Source: Bacteroidota bacterium (GTDB lineage: Bacteria > Bacteroidota > Bacteroidia > Flavobacteriales > Weeksellaceae). Taken from it: a stretch of 64,000 nt of DNA. Positions 44,464 through 54,017 of the stretch are shown piece by piece (position 1 is the first letter of the stretch; every line of letters begins with the position of its first letter). Under the pieces are notes generated by a model. It did no database searches. It worked only from the letters and a program-made list of their open reading frames with translations, and was not told the DNA's origin. Position numbers and translations under genes: made by a program. The stretch covers positions 56,639-120,638 of the forward strand of contig JAEWOD010000032.1 of assembly GCA_023461035.1 (NCBI GenBank), in the 5' to 3' direction.

Positions 44464-46398
44464 ATGATTTCAAGACAAACCATAGATGCCATATTTTCCG
44501 CTGCCAGAGTGGAGGAGGTAATTGGCGATTTTGTCAGTTTAAAACGTGCCGGAAGTAATCTGAAAGGACTTTCACCGTTTGCTGATGAAAAAACACCATC
44601 GTTTATGGTTTCGCCTGCCAAACAGATTTGGAAAGATTTTTCGACCGGAAAAGGCGGAAATGTTGTGACCTTTCTGATGGAACATGAACAGTTTACCTAT
44701 CCCGAAGCACTTCGTTGGCTGGCTAAAAAATACAATATTGAAATCGAAGAGGATCGCGAACAGACCGACGAACAAAAAGAAGAACTCAAACTCAGGGAAA
44801 GTCTGTACATCGTTTCCGAATTTGCCAACAAATATTTCCAGGAACAATTAAACGAAACCGAAGAAGGAAAAAATGTAGGGCTGAGCTATTTTAAAGAAAG
44901 AGGTTTTACCAAACAAACATTGGAAAAATTTGAGCTTGGTTATTCGCCCACCCAACGAAATGCTTTTACCGAAACAGCAGAAAAAAAAGGCTATGGAAAA
45001 TCAATCCTGGAAGCATCCGGATTGTCGATTTACAAAGAAAATGAACATGGAATAGACCGCTTCAGAGAACGCGTGATGTTTCCGATTCACAGTTTTTCAG
45101 GGCGTGTTTTGGGTTTTGGAGGTCGAATCCTTCGAAACGACATTAAAGCTGCAAAATACCTGAATTCGCCTGAATCGGAAATTTATCATAAAAGTAAAAT
45201 CCTCTATGGGATTTTCCAATCCAAACAAGCCATTTTAAAAGAAAACGAATGTCTGTTGGTCGAAGGATATACAGATGTTATTTCACTTCATCAGTCCGGA
45301 ATTGAAAATGTAGTTGCCAGTTCAGGAACTGCTTTGACGCCCGATCAGATTCGTTTGATCAAACGATTGACGCCCAATGTAACGATTCTCTATGACGGTG
45401 ATCCTGCCGGGATTAAAGCGTCTTTTCGGGGAATTGATTTGATTTTGGAACAGGAATTAAATGTAAAAGTCTTATTGTTTCCGGAAGGCGAAGACCCGGA
45501 TTCTTTTGCACAGAAGCATACTTCGGAAGAAATTAAATCATACATAGAGGAAAAAGCAACGGATTTTATCCGTTTCAAAGCCAACGTTTTATTGGATGAA
45601 GCCAAAGACAATCCGGTAAAAAAGGCGGAATTGATTCGGGATATCATTCAAAGTATTTCTTTGATTCCGAGTTTGATACAGCGTGAGTTGTACATCCAGG
45701 AAACCGCCAAACTGATGGAAGTCCGGGAGGAAGTATTGTTCAAAGAATTGGGGCAGAGTCTCCAAAAAAAGCAAAAGGAATCCCGAGAGAAACATGAAAA
45801 AGCGGATGCTTCCAAACCTTTGGAATTAATAAAGGAAGAAAAAATTACGATCAATCCGCGTATGGTGGTAGAGGAGGAAATCATCCGATTGATCATGCAA
45901 TACGGAAATCTGGTAGTTGAATTAAAAGATGATGAAGGAGAAACCTATACCACTACGGTGATTGAAGAAATACTGCATCAGTTTGAAGCCAATGATTTGA
46001 AATTGGGGAATGAAATTTATCAATCTATTTTTGAGGATGTGAAATTGGGCTATGAAGAGGAAGAATTGAGAACCGGTGATTTTTTTATAAAACTTTTTGA
46101 TGAAGGAAAAAACGGGATTGCATCAGAAGCGATGATGGAAAAATATTCGCTGAGTGAAAATTGGAAAAACAAACTGAACATTCATATCAAAGCCAAAGAG
46201 GAAAATATATCGAAAGACATTTCTGATACGATTCTCCGATATAAAACCTTTTATTTAGATGATTTGATCAAAGAATTCTCCGAAATCTTAAAAGCAGAAG
46301 AAATTGATGGCGAAATTCGTTTGGAACAATTGGAAAAAATCATGATTCTGATTGAAACGAGAGCCAAAATTTACAAAGCGCTGAATCGGGTGATTTGA
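44464..46398 (+). CDS. dnaG: DNA primase lacking the zinc ligands
   Basis: 644 residues. Makes RNA primers for replication. Domains: an N-terminal CHC2-like region about 1-100, the TOPRIM catalytic core about 235-345 (VEGYTDVISLHQSGIENVVASSGTALT, with DGDPAG as the metal-binding motif), and a C-terminal helicase-binding domain. In E. coli the CHC2 zinc is held by CCPFH and CFGC. Here the matching segments read LSPFA and DFST (Ser37, Ala40, Asp58, Thr61), so all four ligands are replaced while the surrounding residues (DEKTPSF, GKGGN) stay conserved. From recollection this is normal for Flavobacteriia, so it is not a defect in this gene. No terminator follows. Confidence 0.95.
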   Translation: MISRQTIDAIFSAARVEEVIGDFVSLKRAGSNLKGLSPFADEKTPSFMVSPAKQIWKDFSTGKGGNVVTFLMEHEQFTYPEALRWLAKKYNIEIEEDREQTDEQKEELKLRESLYIVSEFANKYFQEQLNETEEGKNVGLSYFKERGFTKQTLEKFELGYSPTQRNAFTETAEKKGYGKSILEASGLSIYKENEHGIDRFRERVMFPIHSFSGRVLGFGGRILRNDIKAAKYLNSPESEIYHKSKILYGIFQSKQAILKENECLLVEGYTDVISLHQSGIENVVASSGTALTPDQIRLIKRLTPNVTILYDGDPAGIKASFRGIDLILEQELNVKVLLFPEGEDPDSFAQKHTSEEIKSYIEEKATDFIRFKANVLLDEAKDNPVKKAELIRDIIQSISLIPSLIQRELYIQETAKLMEVREEVLFKELGQSLQKKQKESREKHEKADASKPLELIKEEKITINPRMVVEEEIIRLIMQYGNLVVELKDDEGETYTTTVIEEILHQFEANDLKLGNEIYQSIFEDVKLGYEEEELRTGDFFIKLFDEGKNGIASEAMMEKYSLSENWKNKLNIHIKAKEENISKDISDTILRYKTFYLDDLIKEFSEILKAEEIDGEIRLEQLEKIMILIETRAKIYKALNRVI

Positions 46399-46443
46399 GT
46401 GAGAGAGTGAGAGAGTTGGGGAGTTGGTGAGTTGGGGAGTTGG
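46397..46443. repeat. Short tandem repeat (GAGTTGGGGA / GAGAGTGA)
   Basis: Begins within the last codon of dnaG: units of GAGTGAGA followed by GGGGAGTTGG and GTGAGTTGG. Low-complexity, purine-rich on the plus strand. Confidence 0.8.
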
Positions 46444-46506
46444 AAAATTAATTTACCATTTACCAATTATCACTTTTTATCTCGAAGCATATAGCGTAAT
46501 TCGTAT

Positions 46507-46941
46507 TTAATCAATCAAATTGCAACGTACAGTTTCTTCGACTACCAGAGAAGAAGGAAAATTACGTTTTGCTTTGTTCAATATGGGTTGAGCGGTCTCT
46601 CGTGATTCAAAATAGCCGATTTTAACTTTATAATCGGGTGAAATATATTCCAGATTGGCAAATTCACCGGGAAAAAGAGATTTGACTTCTTTTAATTTCT
46701 GTTCGGCATCGCTTCGGTTTTTGCTGTAAAAAACCTGAATACGTGCGCCACGGCAGAATTCTCTTTTAGGTTCAATTATAGTATTGTCAGTACAAACTTC
46801 CTTTTCTTTGGAAACCATCAATTCTTCCAAAGATTTTTCCCATTCGATGGAGAGATTTCCTGATTGAGTAGTGACTATATGGGTTTGCGCCAAAAGAATT
46901 CCGGAAAATAAAAATGTAAACGCGGCTAATTTGATCTGCAT
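46507..46941 (-). CDS. Secreted SPOR-domain protein
   Basis: 144 residues with a Sec signal (ends LLAQ). Residues about 67-138 match a SPOR fold: ARIQVFYSKNRSDAEQKLKEVKSLFPGEFANLEYISPDYKVKIGYFESRETAQPILNKAKRNFPSSLVV, with the usual YxVxxGxF...A strand at YKVKIGYFES. SPOR domains bind denuded glycan strands of peptidoglycan, often at division sites. Two Cys before the domain and one after may form a disulfide. It is a paralogue of the gene at 47175-47660, same strand, with a tandem-repeat spacer between them. Confidence 0.85.
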   Translation of the reverse strand: MQIKLAAFTFLFSGILLAQTHIVTTQSGNLSIEWEKSLEELMVSKEKEVCTDNTIIEPKREFCRGARIQVFYSKNRSDAEQKLKEVKSLFPGEFANLEYISPDYKVKIGYFESRETAQPILNKAKRNFPSSLVVEETVRCNLID

Positions 46942-47021
46942 AATTTGAATTTCAGTTTCAATCTAAAACGGAAAAAACTGTGCCGAAGTATTTTTTATGG
47001 AAAATTTAGAGAATAGAAAGC

Positions 47022-47080
47022 GGATGGAAGATGGAAGATGGAAGATGGAGGCTGGAAGATGGAGGCTGGAAGATGGAAGT
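47022..47080. repeat. Minisatellite GATGGAAGATGGAGGCTGGAA
   Basis: Alternating 7-mers GATGGAA and GAGGCTG or similar, about eight units. On the plus strand it is purine-rich. It lies between the two SPOR paralogues. Confidence 0.85.
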
Positions 47081-47174
47081 TTTGTTCCTTCCATTCTTAA
47101 ATATATGGACCAAATAAACAGGCTCTAAAACGAATCAAATAAAAGTTTCTTCCTTTGGAGGGGTTAGGGGAGGA

Positions 47175-47660
47175 TTAAATAGCTTTCCTGCACCAAACGC
47201 GCCATTGAACGGCAAATGCAGACGGATAGGTTTTTTGGATCCGGCGTAAATCAGAGCTGGCAGATTGACGAGTAAAATAATCTCCAACCAAAATTCTCCA
47301 GTCGGGACTGGCATAAATCAATTCAGGCGTTAAATTGGGATGTTGGCGTGCAAAATCGTTTTTAACTTTGTTGGCCGCATCACGGTCTTTGGTGTAGAAA
47401 ATCTGAATTTTATAACCCATGATTTTTTGTTGGGTAGCACATTTGTCAGCCGCTGTTAATTTTTTTGGCGGGACATACACATTCTTTTTACAAACCTTTT
47501 GCTCTTTATTTTTGATGAGATTCTCCAACTGTTTATCGATGTCGATGGAAACTTTTCCACCGCTTATGGAATCGTTGAAAACCCAAGAAGAACGCATTTC
47601 AGTTTGAGCCAAAGCCTGAAATCCTATACATACCAACGCAAAAATCAAATATTTTGTCAT
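47175..47660 (-). CDS. Secreted SPOR-domain protein (paralogue)
   Basis: 161 residues, Sec signal (ends ALAQ). SPOR domain about 83-155: YKIQIFYTKDRDAANKVKNDFARQHPNLTPELIYASPDWRILVGDYFTRQSASSDLRRIQKTYPSAFAV. It shares with the gene at 46507-46941 the layout of a 60-residue linker with Cys pairs (VCKKN..PP..) before the domain and a Cys after it (WCRKAI), so the two arose by duplication. The envelope location and peptidoglycan binding are predicted from the family. Confidence 0.86.
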   Translation of the reverse strand: MTKYLIFALVCIGFQALAQTEMRSSWVFNDSISGGKVSIDIDKQLENLIKNKEQKVCKKNVYVPPKKLTAADKCATQQKIMGYKIQIFYTKDRDAANKVKNDFARQHPNLTPELIYASPDWRILVGDYFTRQSASSDLRRIQKTYPSAFAVQWRVWCRKAI

Positions 47661-47882
47661 AAATCCAATTCTCTGAATTAGATTACAAATATATTAGAAG
47701 ATTACAATATAGTCCATAGAGAAAGAAAAAAGATTAAAAAAGAAGTTGAGTTGAACTGAACAAAAACTTAAAGATTGATTATGTGGTAGTTTGGTTTATA
47801 TTTTATTTAGAAACATTTTAAATTAATTAAAATGATAAACTTCATTATCGAAACCTTATGATTTTATTAAGGTTTGAAGCTA

Positions 47883-47917
47883 TTTTTGTCGGGTTAAACG
47901 GGAACTTTTAACATTTG
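47883..47917 (+). promoter_or_regulatory. Promoter of the actABCDEF operon
   Basis: TTTTTG (47883-47888), 21 nt, AACATTTG (47910-47917), one mismatch from TAnnTTTG. The predicted start is about 17 nt before the actA ATG. The 222 bp to its left show nothing else. Confidence 0.65.
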
Positions 47918-47940
47918 TAACCGAACTCAATGTTTAGTAA

Positions 47941-49374
47941 ATGAAGGCACGACCACTTTACAGATTGCAATTTTTGAATTTGGCAATATTCTTCGCCTTA
48001 TTCTCTTTTTCTTATTCACAGGACGAAATCAAGGGCGACGGCGCAAAGGGATATGAATTATTCCAGGCGAACTGTACGGCTTGTCACCAAGTTGACGGCA
48101 CCTTGATAGGCCCCCAATTTCGTGGTCTTGTTGACCGGGTGAAGGAAGAAGGAGGTGTAGGCAGGGAATGGCTTCACGCTTGGATCAAAGATAACAAAGC
48201 GCTTCGCGAATCAGGTGATGCTTATGCCAATAAGATTTTCGAACAATACAACCGTCAGGAAATGCTGACGTTTCCTTCGTTGAGCGATCAGGATATAGAT
48301 GATATCTTAACTTTTTCGATGGATCCGGACGGAGGACAAACTGCTTTTGAAGAAGCAAAAGCTAAAAAGGCGGAAGAAGAAAGACTTAAAAAAGAACAAG
48401 CAAAAGCGGGTGACGGTGGAGTTTCCAGCGGTATCGTAATCGTTGGATTCTTTATATTATCCGTTCTTTTGGTTTGGATTTTATTCCGATTAAATGCTTT
48501 GGTGAAACTAACCCGAGCAGAAGAATTAACACCTAGTGAGGAAGAAGCTGCATTTGATTTTGCTGGTTTCATGCAGAAATACGATAAAGTATTCAAAGCT
48601 TCGTTGGTGTTATTATTATTCCTGACATTATTCGGACTTTGGAAATTCTTATTGTACATAGGGGTGGATAAAGGATATGAGCCGGAACAACCGATTTATT
48701 TCTCACACCAGGTCCATGCGGGCGTACAAGGAATTGACTGTCAATATTGTCACTCTAGTGCGAAATATGGAAAAGTTTCAGGGATTCCTTCACCAAATCT
48801 TTGTATGAATTGTCATAAAACAATTAAGGAGTATAAAGGCGATTATTACGAAGAACATTTGGTGGAAAGCGGAAAATTTGCCAGTGCAGAAGATGTGAAA
48901 AAATTCTATACCGGCGAAATCCAGAAAATGTATAAATCCATAGGATGGGATCCGGAAAAGAATATTTATACCGGTGAACAAAAACCTATCGAATGGGTGC
49001 GTATCCACAATATGCCGGATTTTGTTTACTTCAGCCATGCTCAACACGTTGTAGCGGGTGAAAAAGCAATACTGAAAGCTATCGCAGACGGGACAATTCC
49101 AAATGCCGAAGAATTGAATCTACCTGACAACAGCCAGGTTTGTTTTGCCTGTCACGGGAACGTAACCAAAATGGATGAATTGAAAATGGCAAATCAATTT
49201 ACGATGGGATGGTGTATAGAATGTCACCGTACCACAGAAGTGGATATGACCAATGAATACAATAGTCAGTACTATGCTGAACTGCACGAAAAACTGAAAA
49301 AAGAATACGGTGACGGCACCAAAATTACGGTAGATGCCATCGGTGGTATGGAGTGTGGAAAATGTCATTATTAA
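47941..49374 (+). CDS. actA: Alternative complex III subunit ActA, multihaem cytochrome c
   Basis: 477 residues, Sec signal ending SYSQ. Six CxxCH haem-binding motifs are present: CTACH at 45, CQYCH at 267, CMNCH at 288, CFACH at 401, CIECH at 425 and CGKCH at 472, six residues from the end. Two membrane helices separate the first haem from the other five: IVIVGFFILSVLLVWILF about 163-180 and KASLVLLLFLTLFGLWKFLLYI about 221-242. So an N-terminal mono-haem domain sits ahead of the pentahaem domain. In the ACIII complex this subunit passes electrons from the quinol site to the mono-haem ActE and on to the terminal oxidase. First gene of the operon, 20 nt before actB. Confidence 0.93.
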   Translation: MKARPLYRLQFLNLAIFFALFSFSYSQDEIKGDGAKGYELFQANCTACHQVDGTLIGPQFRGLVDRVKEEGGVGREWLHAWIKDNKALRESGDAYANKIFEQYNRQEMLTFPSLSDQDIDDILTFSMDPDGGQTAFEEAKAKKAEEERLKKEQAKAGDGGVSSGIVIVGFFILSVLLVWILFRLNALVKLTRAEELTPSEEEAAFDFAGFMQKYDKVFKASLVLLLFLTLFGLWKFLLYIGVDKGYEPEQPIYFSHQVHAGVQGIDCQYCHSSAKYGKVSGIPSPNLCMNCHKTIKEYKGDYYEEHLVESGKFASAEDVKKFYTGEIQKMYKSIGWDPEKNIYTGEQKPIEWVRIHNMPDFVYFSHAQHVVAGEKAILKAIADGTIPNAEELNLPDNSQVCFACHGNVTKMDELKMANQFTMGWCIECHRTTEVDMTNEYNSQYYAELHEKLKKEYGDGTKITVDAIGGMECGKCHY

Positions 49375-49394
49375 AAATTAATTAAGAGGTATAA

Positions 49395-52300
49395 ATGGCT
49401 TCTAAGAAAACATATTGGAGAAGTATCGAGGAGTTAAATAATCCAAATTTAACAGAACAATTGGCGTCCAATGAATTTGCTGAAGAAGTTCCTGTAGAGG
49501 ATTTCCTTGGGAACAAACAAGCAATGGAAGGAACCCAAACTTCGAGACGGGACTTTTTAAAACTATTGGGATTCAGTACAGCCGCAGTAACACTTGCCGC
49601 TTGTGAAGCCCCGGTAATCAAATCCATACCCTATGTGGTAAAACCGGATTCTGTAACACCCGGTGTGCCCACCTGGTATGCGTCCACCATTTTTGACGGA
49701 TATGATTATGCAAACGTCCTGATTAAAACCAGAGAAGGACGACCTATCCGGATCAACACCAATAAATCTGCAAAATATTTTGCTACGACCAACGCCCGTG
49801 TTCAGGCATCCGTGCTTTCATTGTACGATTCGGACAAAGTACGGGGGCCGCAAGTGAAAAGCGGAAATTCCTTCAAACCTACTTCTTGGGCTAAATTAGA
49901 CGAAGAAGTTTTGGCAAAATTAAAAGCCGTAGGAGGAAAGAAAGTAGTGATTTTAACTTCTTCCTTGCCAAGTCCGACTTCCAAAAAAGTAATTGCAGAT
50001 TTCAAAGCAAAATATCCGACGGTAGAGCACGTTATCTATGATGCAGTGAATTATTCGCCTGCTCTGGATGCCGCCGAAGAAATCTACGGTCAGCGCGTAT
50101 TGCCTTTTTATGACTTGGAAACAACCGAATTATTGGTGTCTTTCAATGCCGATTTCTTAGGAGATTATAACGGAGGAAGCGCAGAACATGGTTATGCAAA
50201 AGCTCGTAAACCGGGCAAAAACATGATGCGTCACATTCAAGTGGAAAGTAATTTATCCATGACGGGAGCCAATGCAGACACACGTTATCCGATGAAACAA
50301 ACCGATGTTTTGAAAACCTTGGCGGAAGTTTACAAAGGATTGACCAGTTCGACTTCAGACAAAGTAGCTTCTCAAATTCTAAAAGAAATCAAAGCAAAAG
50401 GAAGCAAATCAGTTGTATTGGCAGACGGAAACAAAGAAGCATTTGCACTTTGTTTTGCCATCAATCAATTGATCAATTCAGAAGCGGTTTCCAAATCCAA
50501 AGTAATATTATTAAAAGAATCAAACGATAAAGTTTTTAACCAGTTTTTGGCGGATGCCAAATCTGGAAACGTGGGTGCACTTTTGATGTTCCAGGCCAAT
50601 CCGGTTTACAACCATCCGAAATCCAAAGAAATCGCATCTGCTTTTTCCAAAATCGGATTGAAAGTAGCCATGTCCGAAAAAATGGATGAAACGGCTTCTC
50701 TTGCCGATGTTATTGCTCCGGTTCCACATATTTTGGAATCATGGAACGACGTCAACCCGGCAACCGGAATTTATTCGCTTCAACAGCCTACTATCCAACG
50801 TATCTTTGATACAAGACAATTTCAAGATTCCTTGTTGACGTGGATGAAAGATGCGGTAAACGTAGAAACTGTTGCGGCAGATACCCTCAACCAGGATCCA
50901 AACAAAATAGAATTGGTAATGCCGAAACCATCTTATCTGCAACCGGCTACCGAATTTTATAAATATTTAAAAGCCAATTGGGAGTCTTCAATTCTTCCAC
51001 AATTGGGATATAGTTTCAATCAGGCGTTGTACAACGGTTATAACGAATCCGCTGAAACGGCAGGTTTAACCGCTTCCGGAAGTGCCGCAGCGGCTGCCGA
51101 TAAATTAGCATCAGCAAAAGCATCTGAATGGGAACTTCAATTGTACACAAGCTGTGGAATGGGAGATGGTACACAAGCCAATAATCCTTGGTTACAAGAA
51201 TTACCGGATCCGATTACCCGCGCATCTTGGGATAATTATATTACATTGAACCCTAACGATGCTTCCAAATTTGAAATCGAAATTTCCGAAAATGCAAACG
51301 TGAAAAACGGACGTATGCAGTTTGACGGAGATTATGTAAATATTACGGCCAATGGTGTAAAACTGGAAAATGTTCCGGTATTTATCCAACCCGGGCAAGC
51401 CATCGGAACCGTTGGTTTGGCTTTGGGATATGGTAGAACCAAAGGCGGGAAAGTTTGTAATGAAGTCGGAATAAATGCGTATCCGCTTTATGCCAACGGA
51501 AATATGAGTGTTTCCAATGTGAAAATAGAACGAACCAAACAGGGTGAAAAGCATGAATTTGCTTGTATGCAGATGCAGAATACACTGATGGGACGTTATG
51601 AAATTGCCCGTCAAACGACTTTGGCTGATTTCATCAACAAACCGGTGGAAGAATGGAACGAACCCGCTGTCATGCCAACTTGGAGAGGAACTTCTCCGGT
51701 AGGCGAAGTTGATATCTGGCGTTCGCATGACCGTTCTTTCGGACCTCACTTTAATTTGTCAGTTGACTTAAATGCTTGTACAGGATGTGGTGCTTGTATC
51801 ATCGCTTGTCAAGCGGAAAATAATACGGCAGTTGTCGGGAAACATGAAATGAGAATGTCCCGTGATATGTATTGGTTGAGAATTGACCGATACTATTCGG
51901 ATGTTACCGATAACACAAGAACGCAAAAAGTTCAATTGGAAGGATTGGATGAAGGTGCTCAAGAAGATAAAACGGAAGCAGCGATGTACCGTAAACTCAT
52001 CAAACCGGAAGCGGAAAATCCGGATGTGATTTTCCAGCCGATGATGTGTCAGCACTGTAACCACGCACCTTGTGAAACGGTTTGTCCGGTTGCGGCAACC
52101 TCTCACGGCCGTCAGGGACAAAACATGATGGCGTATAACCGTTGTGTGGGAACACGTTACTGTGCAAACAACTGTCCGTACAAAGTACGTCGTTTCAACT
52201 GGTTCAACTATGCGTTGAATGACAAATTCGATTTCAATATGAATGACGATTTGGGTCGGATGGTATTGAACCCGGACGTAGTAGTACGTACCAGAGGGGT

Positions 52301-52580
52301 GATGGAAAAATGTTCGTTCTGTATTCAAGATACACAAGCGGCTATTTTACGTGCAAAAAAAGAAGGAAGAAGAGTAACGGACGAAGAATTCAAAGATGCT
52401 TGTTCATGTGCCGCAGCCTGTGGAACCGGAGCGATGGTATTTGGAGACGTGAATGATGATGATAGCGATGTGAAAAAATTAAGCGAAGATAACCGCGTTT
52501 ACCGTGTGATTGAAGAATTGGGTACAAAACCAAATGTATTCTATCACGTAAAAGTGAAAAACAGAACAGAAAAGGCCTAA
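49395..52580 (+). CDS. actB: Alternative complex III subunit ActB, iron-sulfur protein
   Basis: 1061 residues. Tat signal with Arg51-Arg52 in TSRRDFLKLLGFS and a lipobox-like LAAC (Cys70), an unusually late signal, typical for ActB. B1 half (about 75-760) resembles the molybdopterin oxidoreductase fold but keeps no obvious Mo-ligand. B2 half holds four ferredoxin-type clusters: CTGCGACIIACQ from Cys795, CQHCNHAPCETVCP, CVGTRYCANNCPYKVRRFNWF, and CSFCIQDTQ with CSCAAACGTGA. It forms the electron wire between the quinol site (ActC) and the haems of ActA. Molybdenum is not expected to be bound. Confidence 0.95.
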   Translation: MASKKTYWRSIEELNNPNLTEQLASNEFAEEVPVEDFLGNKQAMEGTQTSRRDFLKLLGFSTAAVTLAACEAPVIKSIPYVVKPDSVTPGVPTWYASTIFDGYDYANVLIKTREGRPIRINTNKSAKYFATTNARVQASVLSLYDSDKVRGPQVKSGNSFKPTSWAKLDEEVLAKLKAVGGKKVVILTSSLPSPTSKKVIADFKAKYPTVEHVIYDAVNYSPALDAAEEIYGQRVLPFYDLETTELLVSFNADFLGDYNGGSAEHGYAKARKPGKNMMRHIQVESNLSMTGANADTRYPMKQTDVLKTLAEVYKGLTSSTSDKVASQILKEIKAKGSKSVVLADGNKEAFALCFAINQLINSEAVSKSKVILLKESNDKVFNQFLADAKSGNVGALLMFQANPVYNHPKSKEIASAFSKIGLKVAMSEKMDETASLADVIAPVPHILESWNDVNPATGIYSLQQPTIQRIFDTRQFQDSLLTWMKDAVNVETVAADTLNQDPNKIELVMPKPSYLQPATEFYKYLKANWESSILPQLGYSFNQALYNGYNESAETAGLTASGSAAAAADKLASAKASEWELQLYTSCGMGDGTQANNPWLQELPDPITRASWDNYITLNPNDASKFEIEISENANVKNGRMQFDGDYVNITANGVKLENVPVFIQPGQAIGTVGLALGYGRTKGGKVCNEVGINAYPLYANGNMSVSNVKIERTKQGEKHEFACMQMQNTLMGRYEIARQTTLADFINKPVEEWNEPAVMPTWRGTSPVGEVDIWRSHDRSFGPHFNLSVDLNACTGCGACIIACQAENNTAVVGKHEMRMSRDMYWLRIDRYYSDVTDNTRTQKVQLEGLDEGAQEDKTEAAMYRKLIKPEAENPDVIFQPMMCQHCNHAPCETVCPVAATSHGRQGQNMMAYNRCVGTRYCANNCPYKVRRFNWFNYALNDKFDFNMNDDLGRMVLNPDVVVRTRGVMEKCSFCIQDTQAAILRAKKEGRRVTDEEFKDACSCAAACGTGAMVFGDVNDDDSDVKKLSEDNRVYRVIEELGTKPNVFYHVKVKNRTEKA

Positions 52581-52610
52581 GTTTAATAAAGAAATTAAGT
52601 TAAGAGATAT

Positions 52611-54017
52611 ATGTCACATTACGAATCACCGGCGAGAGAGCCCTTAATTATAGGACATAAAACGTACCACGACATAACGGTGGACATTGCCCGCCCGATT
52701 GAACATAAATCGGGAAAATTATGGTGGCTGGCATTCAGTATTGCATTGGTAACCTTTTTATATGGTTTTGGCTGTATAGCCTACACCATAGGAACAGGGA
52801 TTGGTGTTTGGGGTATTAACAGAACGATTGGCTGGGCTTGGGATATCACCAATTTCGTATGGTGGGTAGGTATTGGTCACGCAGGGACGTTGATTTCTGC
52901 GGTATTGTTACTTTTCCGTCAGAAATGGAGAATGTCCATCAACCGTTCGGCAGAGGCGATGACGATCTTTGCGGTTGTTCAGGCGGCCTTGTTCCCGGTC
53001 ATCCACATGGGACGTCCATGGGTTGGATATTGGGTTTTCCCGATTCCAAATAATTTTGGTTCTTTTTGGGTGAACTTTAACTCACCGCTTTTATGGGACG
53101 TATTTGCGATTTCTACCTATTTCTCCGTATCGGTTGTATTCTGGTACATGGGATTGATACCAGATTTCGCGATGATTCGTGACCGTGCAAAAAAACCATT
53201 TTCAAAGAAAATATACGGAATCCTGAGTATGGGATGGGGCGGTAAAGCCAAACATTGGCAAAGACACGAGGAATTGTCCTTGGTTCTGGCAGGTCTGTGT
53301 ACACCACTTGTATTCTCGGTTCACACCATTGTATCCTTTGACTTCGCCACTTCGGTGATTAAAGGATGGCACTCTACTGTTTATCCGCCGTACTTCGTTG
53401 CGGGTGCGATTTTCTCCGGATTTGCCATGGTACAAACCTTGTTGAGCGTGATGCGTAAAGTGATGCATTTAGAAGATTACATCACCCGCCAGCATATCGA
53501 ATTGATGAACATCGTAATCATCGTAACCGGAGGTATGGTTGCTGTTGCGTATGCTACCGAATTCTGGGTAGGATGGTATTCCGGAAGCCGTTATGAAGAC
53601 TTTACCTATTTCTCTCCGGGAGCGGCAGTTGGTCCTTATTGGTGGGCGTTCTGGGCATTGATATTGTGTAACGTTTTGATTCCGGGATTGCTATGGTTCA
53701 GAAGAATCAGAAGGGATTTCTTTTGGACATTTATCATTTCGATTGTCGTCAATACGGGGATGTGGTTTGAGCGTTTTGATATCATCGTGATCAACTTGTC
53801 CCGCGATTATATTCCGGGTGGTTGGACTATGTTTATGCCGACCTTTGTAGATGTGGGTATTTTCATTGGAACAAACGGATTCTTCTTTGTATTGTTCCTA
53901 TTGTACGCACGTACATTCCCGGCCATTGCACAGGCGGAATTGAAAACGATTTTGAAATCATCAGGAGAAAGTTATAAAAAACATCATACAGAAGACGATC
54001 ATCATCATGAGCACTAA
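52611..54017 (+). CDS. actC: Alternative complex III subunit ActC (NrfD-like quinol oxidase subunit)
   Basis: 468 residues, ten hydrophobic segments of the NrfD/PsrC type: LAFSIALVTFLYGFGCIAYTIG, FVWWVGIGHAGTLISAVLLLFRQKWRMSINRSAEAMTIFAVVQAALFPVIHMGRPW, and so on to FVDVGIFIGTNGFFFVLFLLYARTFPAIA. It holds the quinol-binding site at the periplasmic side. The end is His-rich (HHTEDDHHHEH), probably a metal-binding tail. Its last 11 bases overlap actD. Confidence 0.95.
   Translation: MSHYESPAREPLIIGHKTYHDITVDIARPIEHKSGKLWWLAFSIALVTFLYGFGCIAYTIGTGIGVWGINRTIGWAWDITNFVWWVGIGHAGTLISAVLLLFRQKWRMSINRSAEAMTIFAVVQAALFPVIHMGRPWVGYWVFPIPNNFGSFWVNFNSPLLWDVFAISTYFSVSVVFWYMGLIPDFAMIRDRAKKPFSKKIYGILSMGWGGKAKHWQRHEELSLVLAGLCTPLVFSVHTIVSFDFATSVIKGWHSTVYPPYFVAGAIFSGFAMVQTLLSVMRKVMHLEDYITRQHIELMNIVIIVTGGMVAVAYATEFWVGWYSGSRYEDFTYFSPGAAVGPYWWAFWALILCNVLIPGLLWFRRIRRDFFWTFIISIVVNTGMWFERFDIIVINLSRDYIPGGWTMFMPTFVDVGIFIGTNGFFFVLFLLYARTFPAIAQAELKTILKSSGESYKKHHTEDDHHHEH

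Noticed and set aside
51201..52337. Two long minus-strand frames inside actB
   Set aside because: Antisense of conserved ferredoxin motifs; their translation resembles no protein and contains strings of His/Arg typical of shadows.
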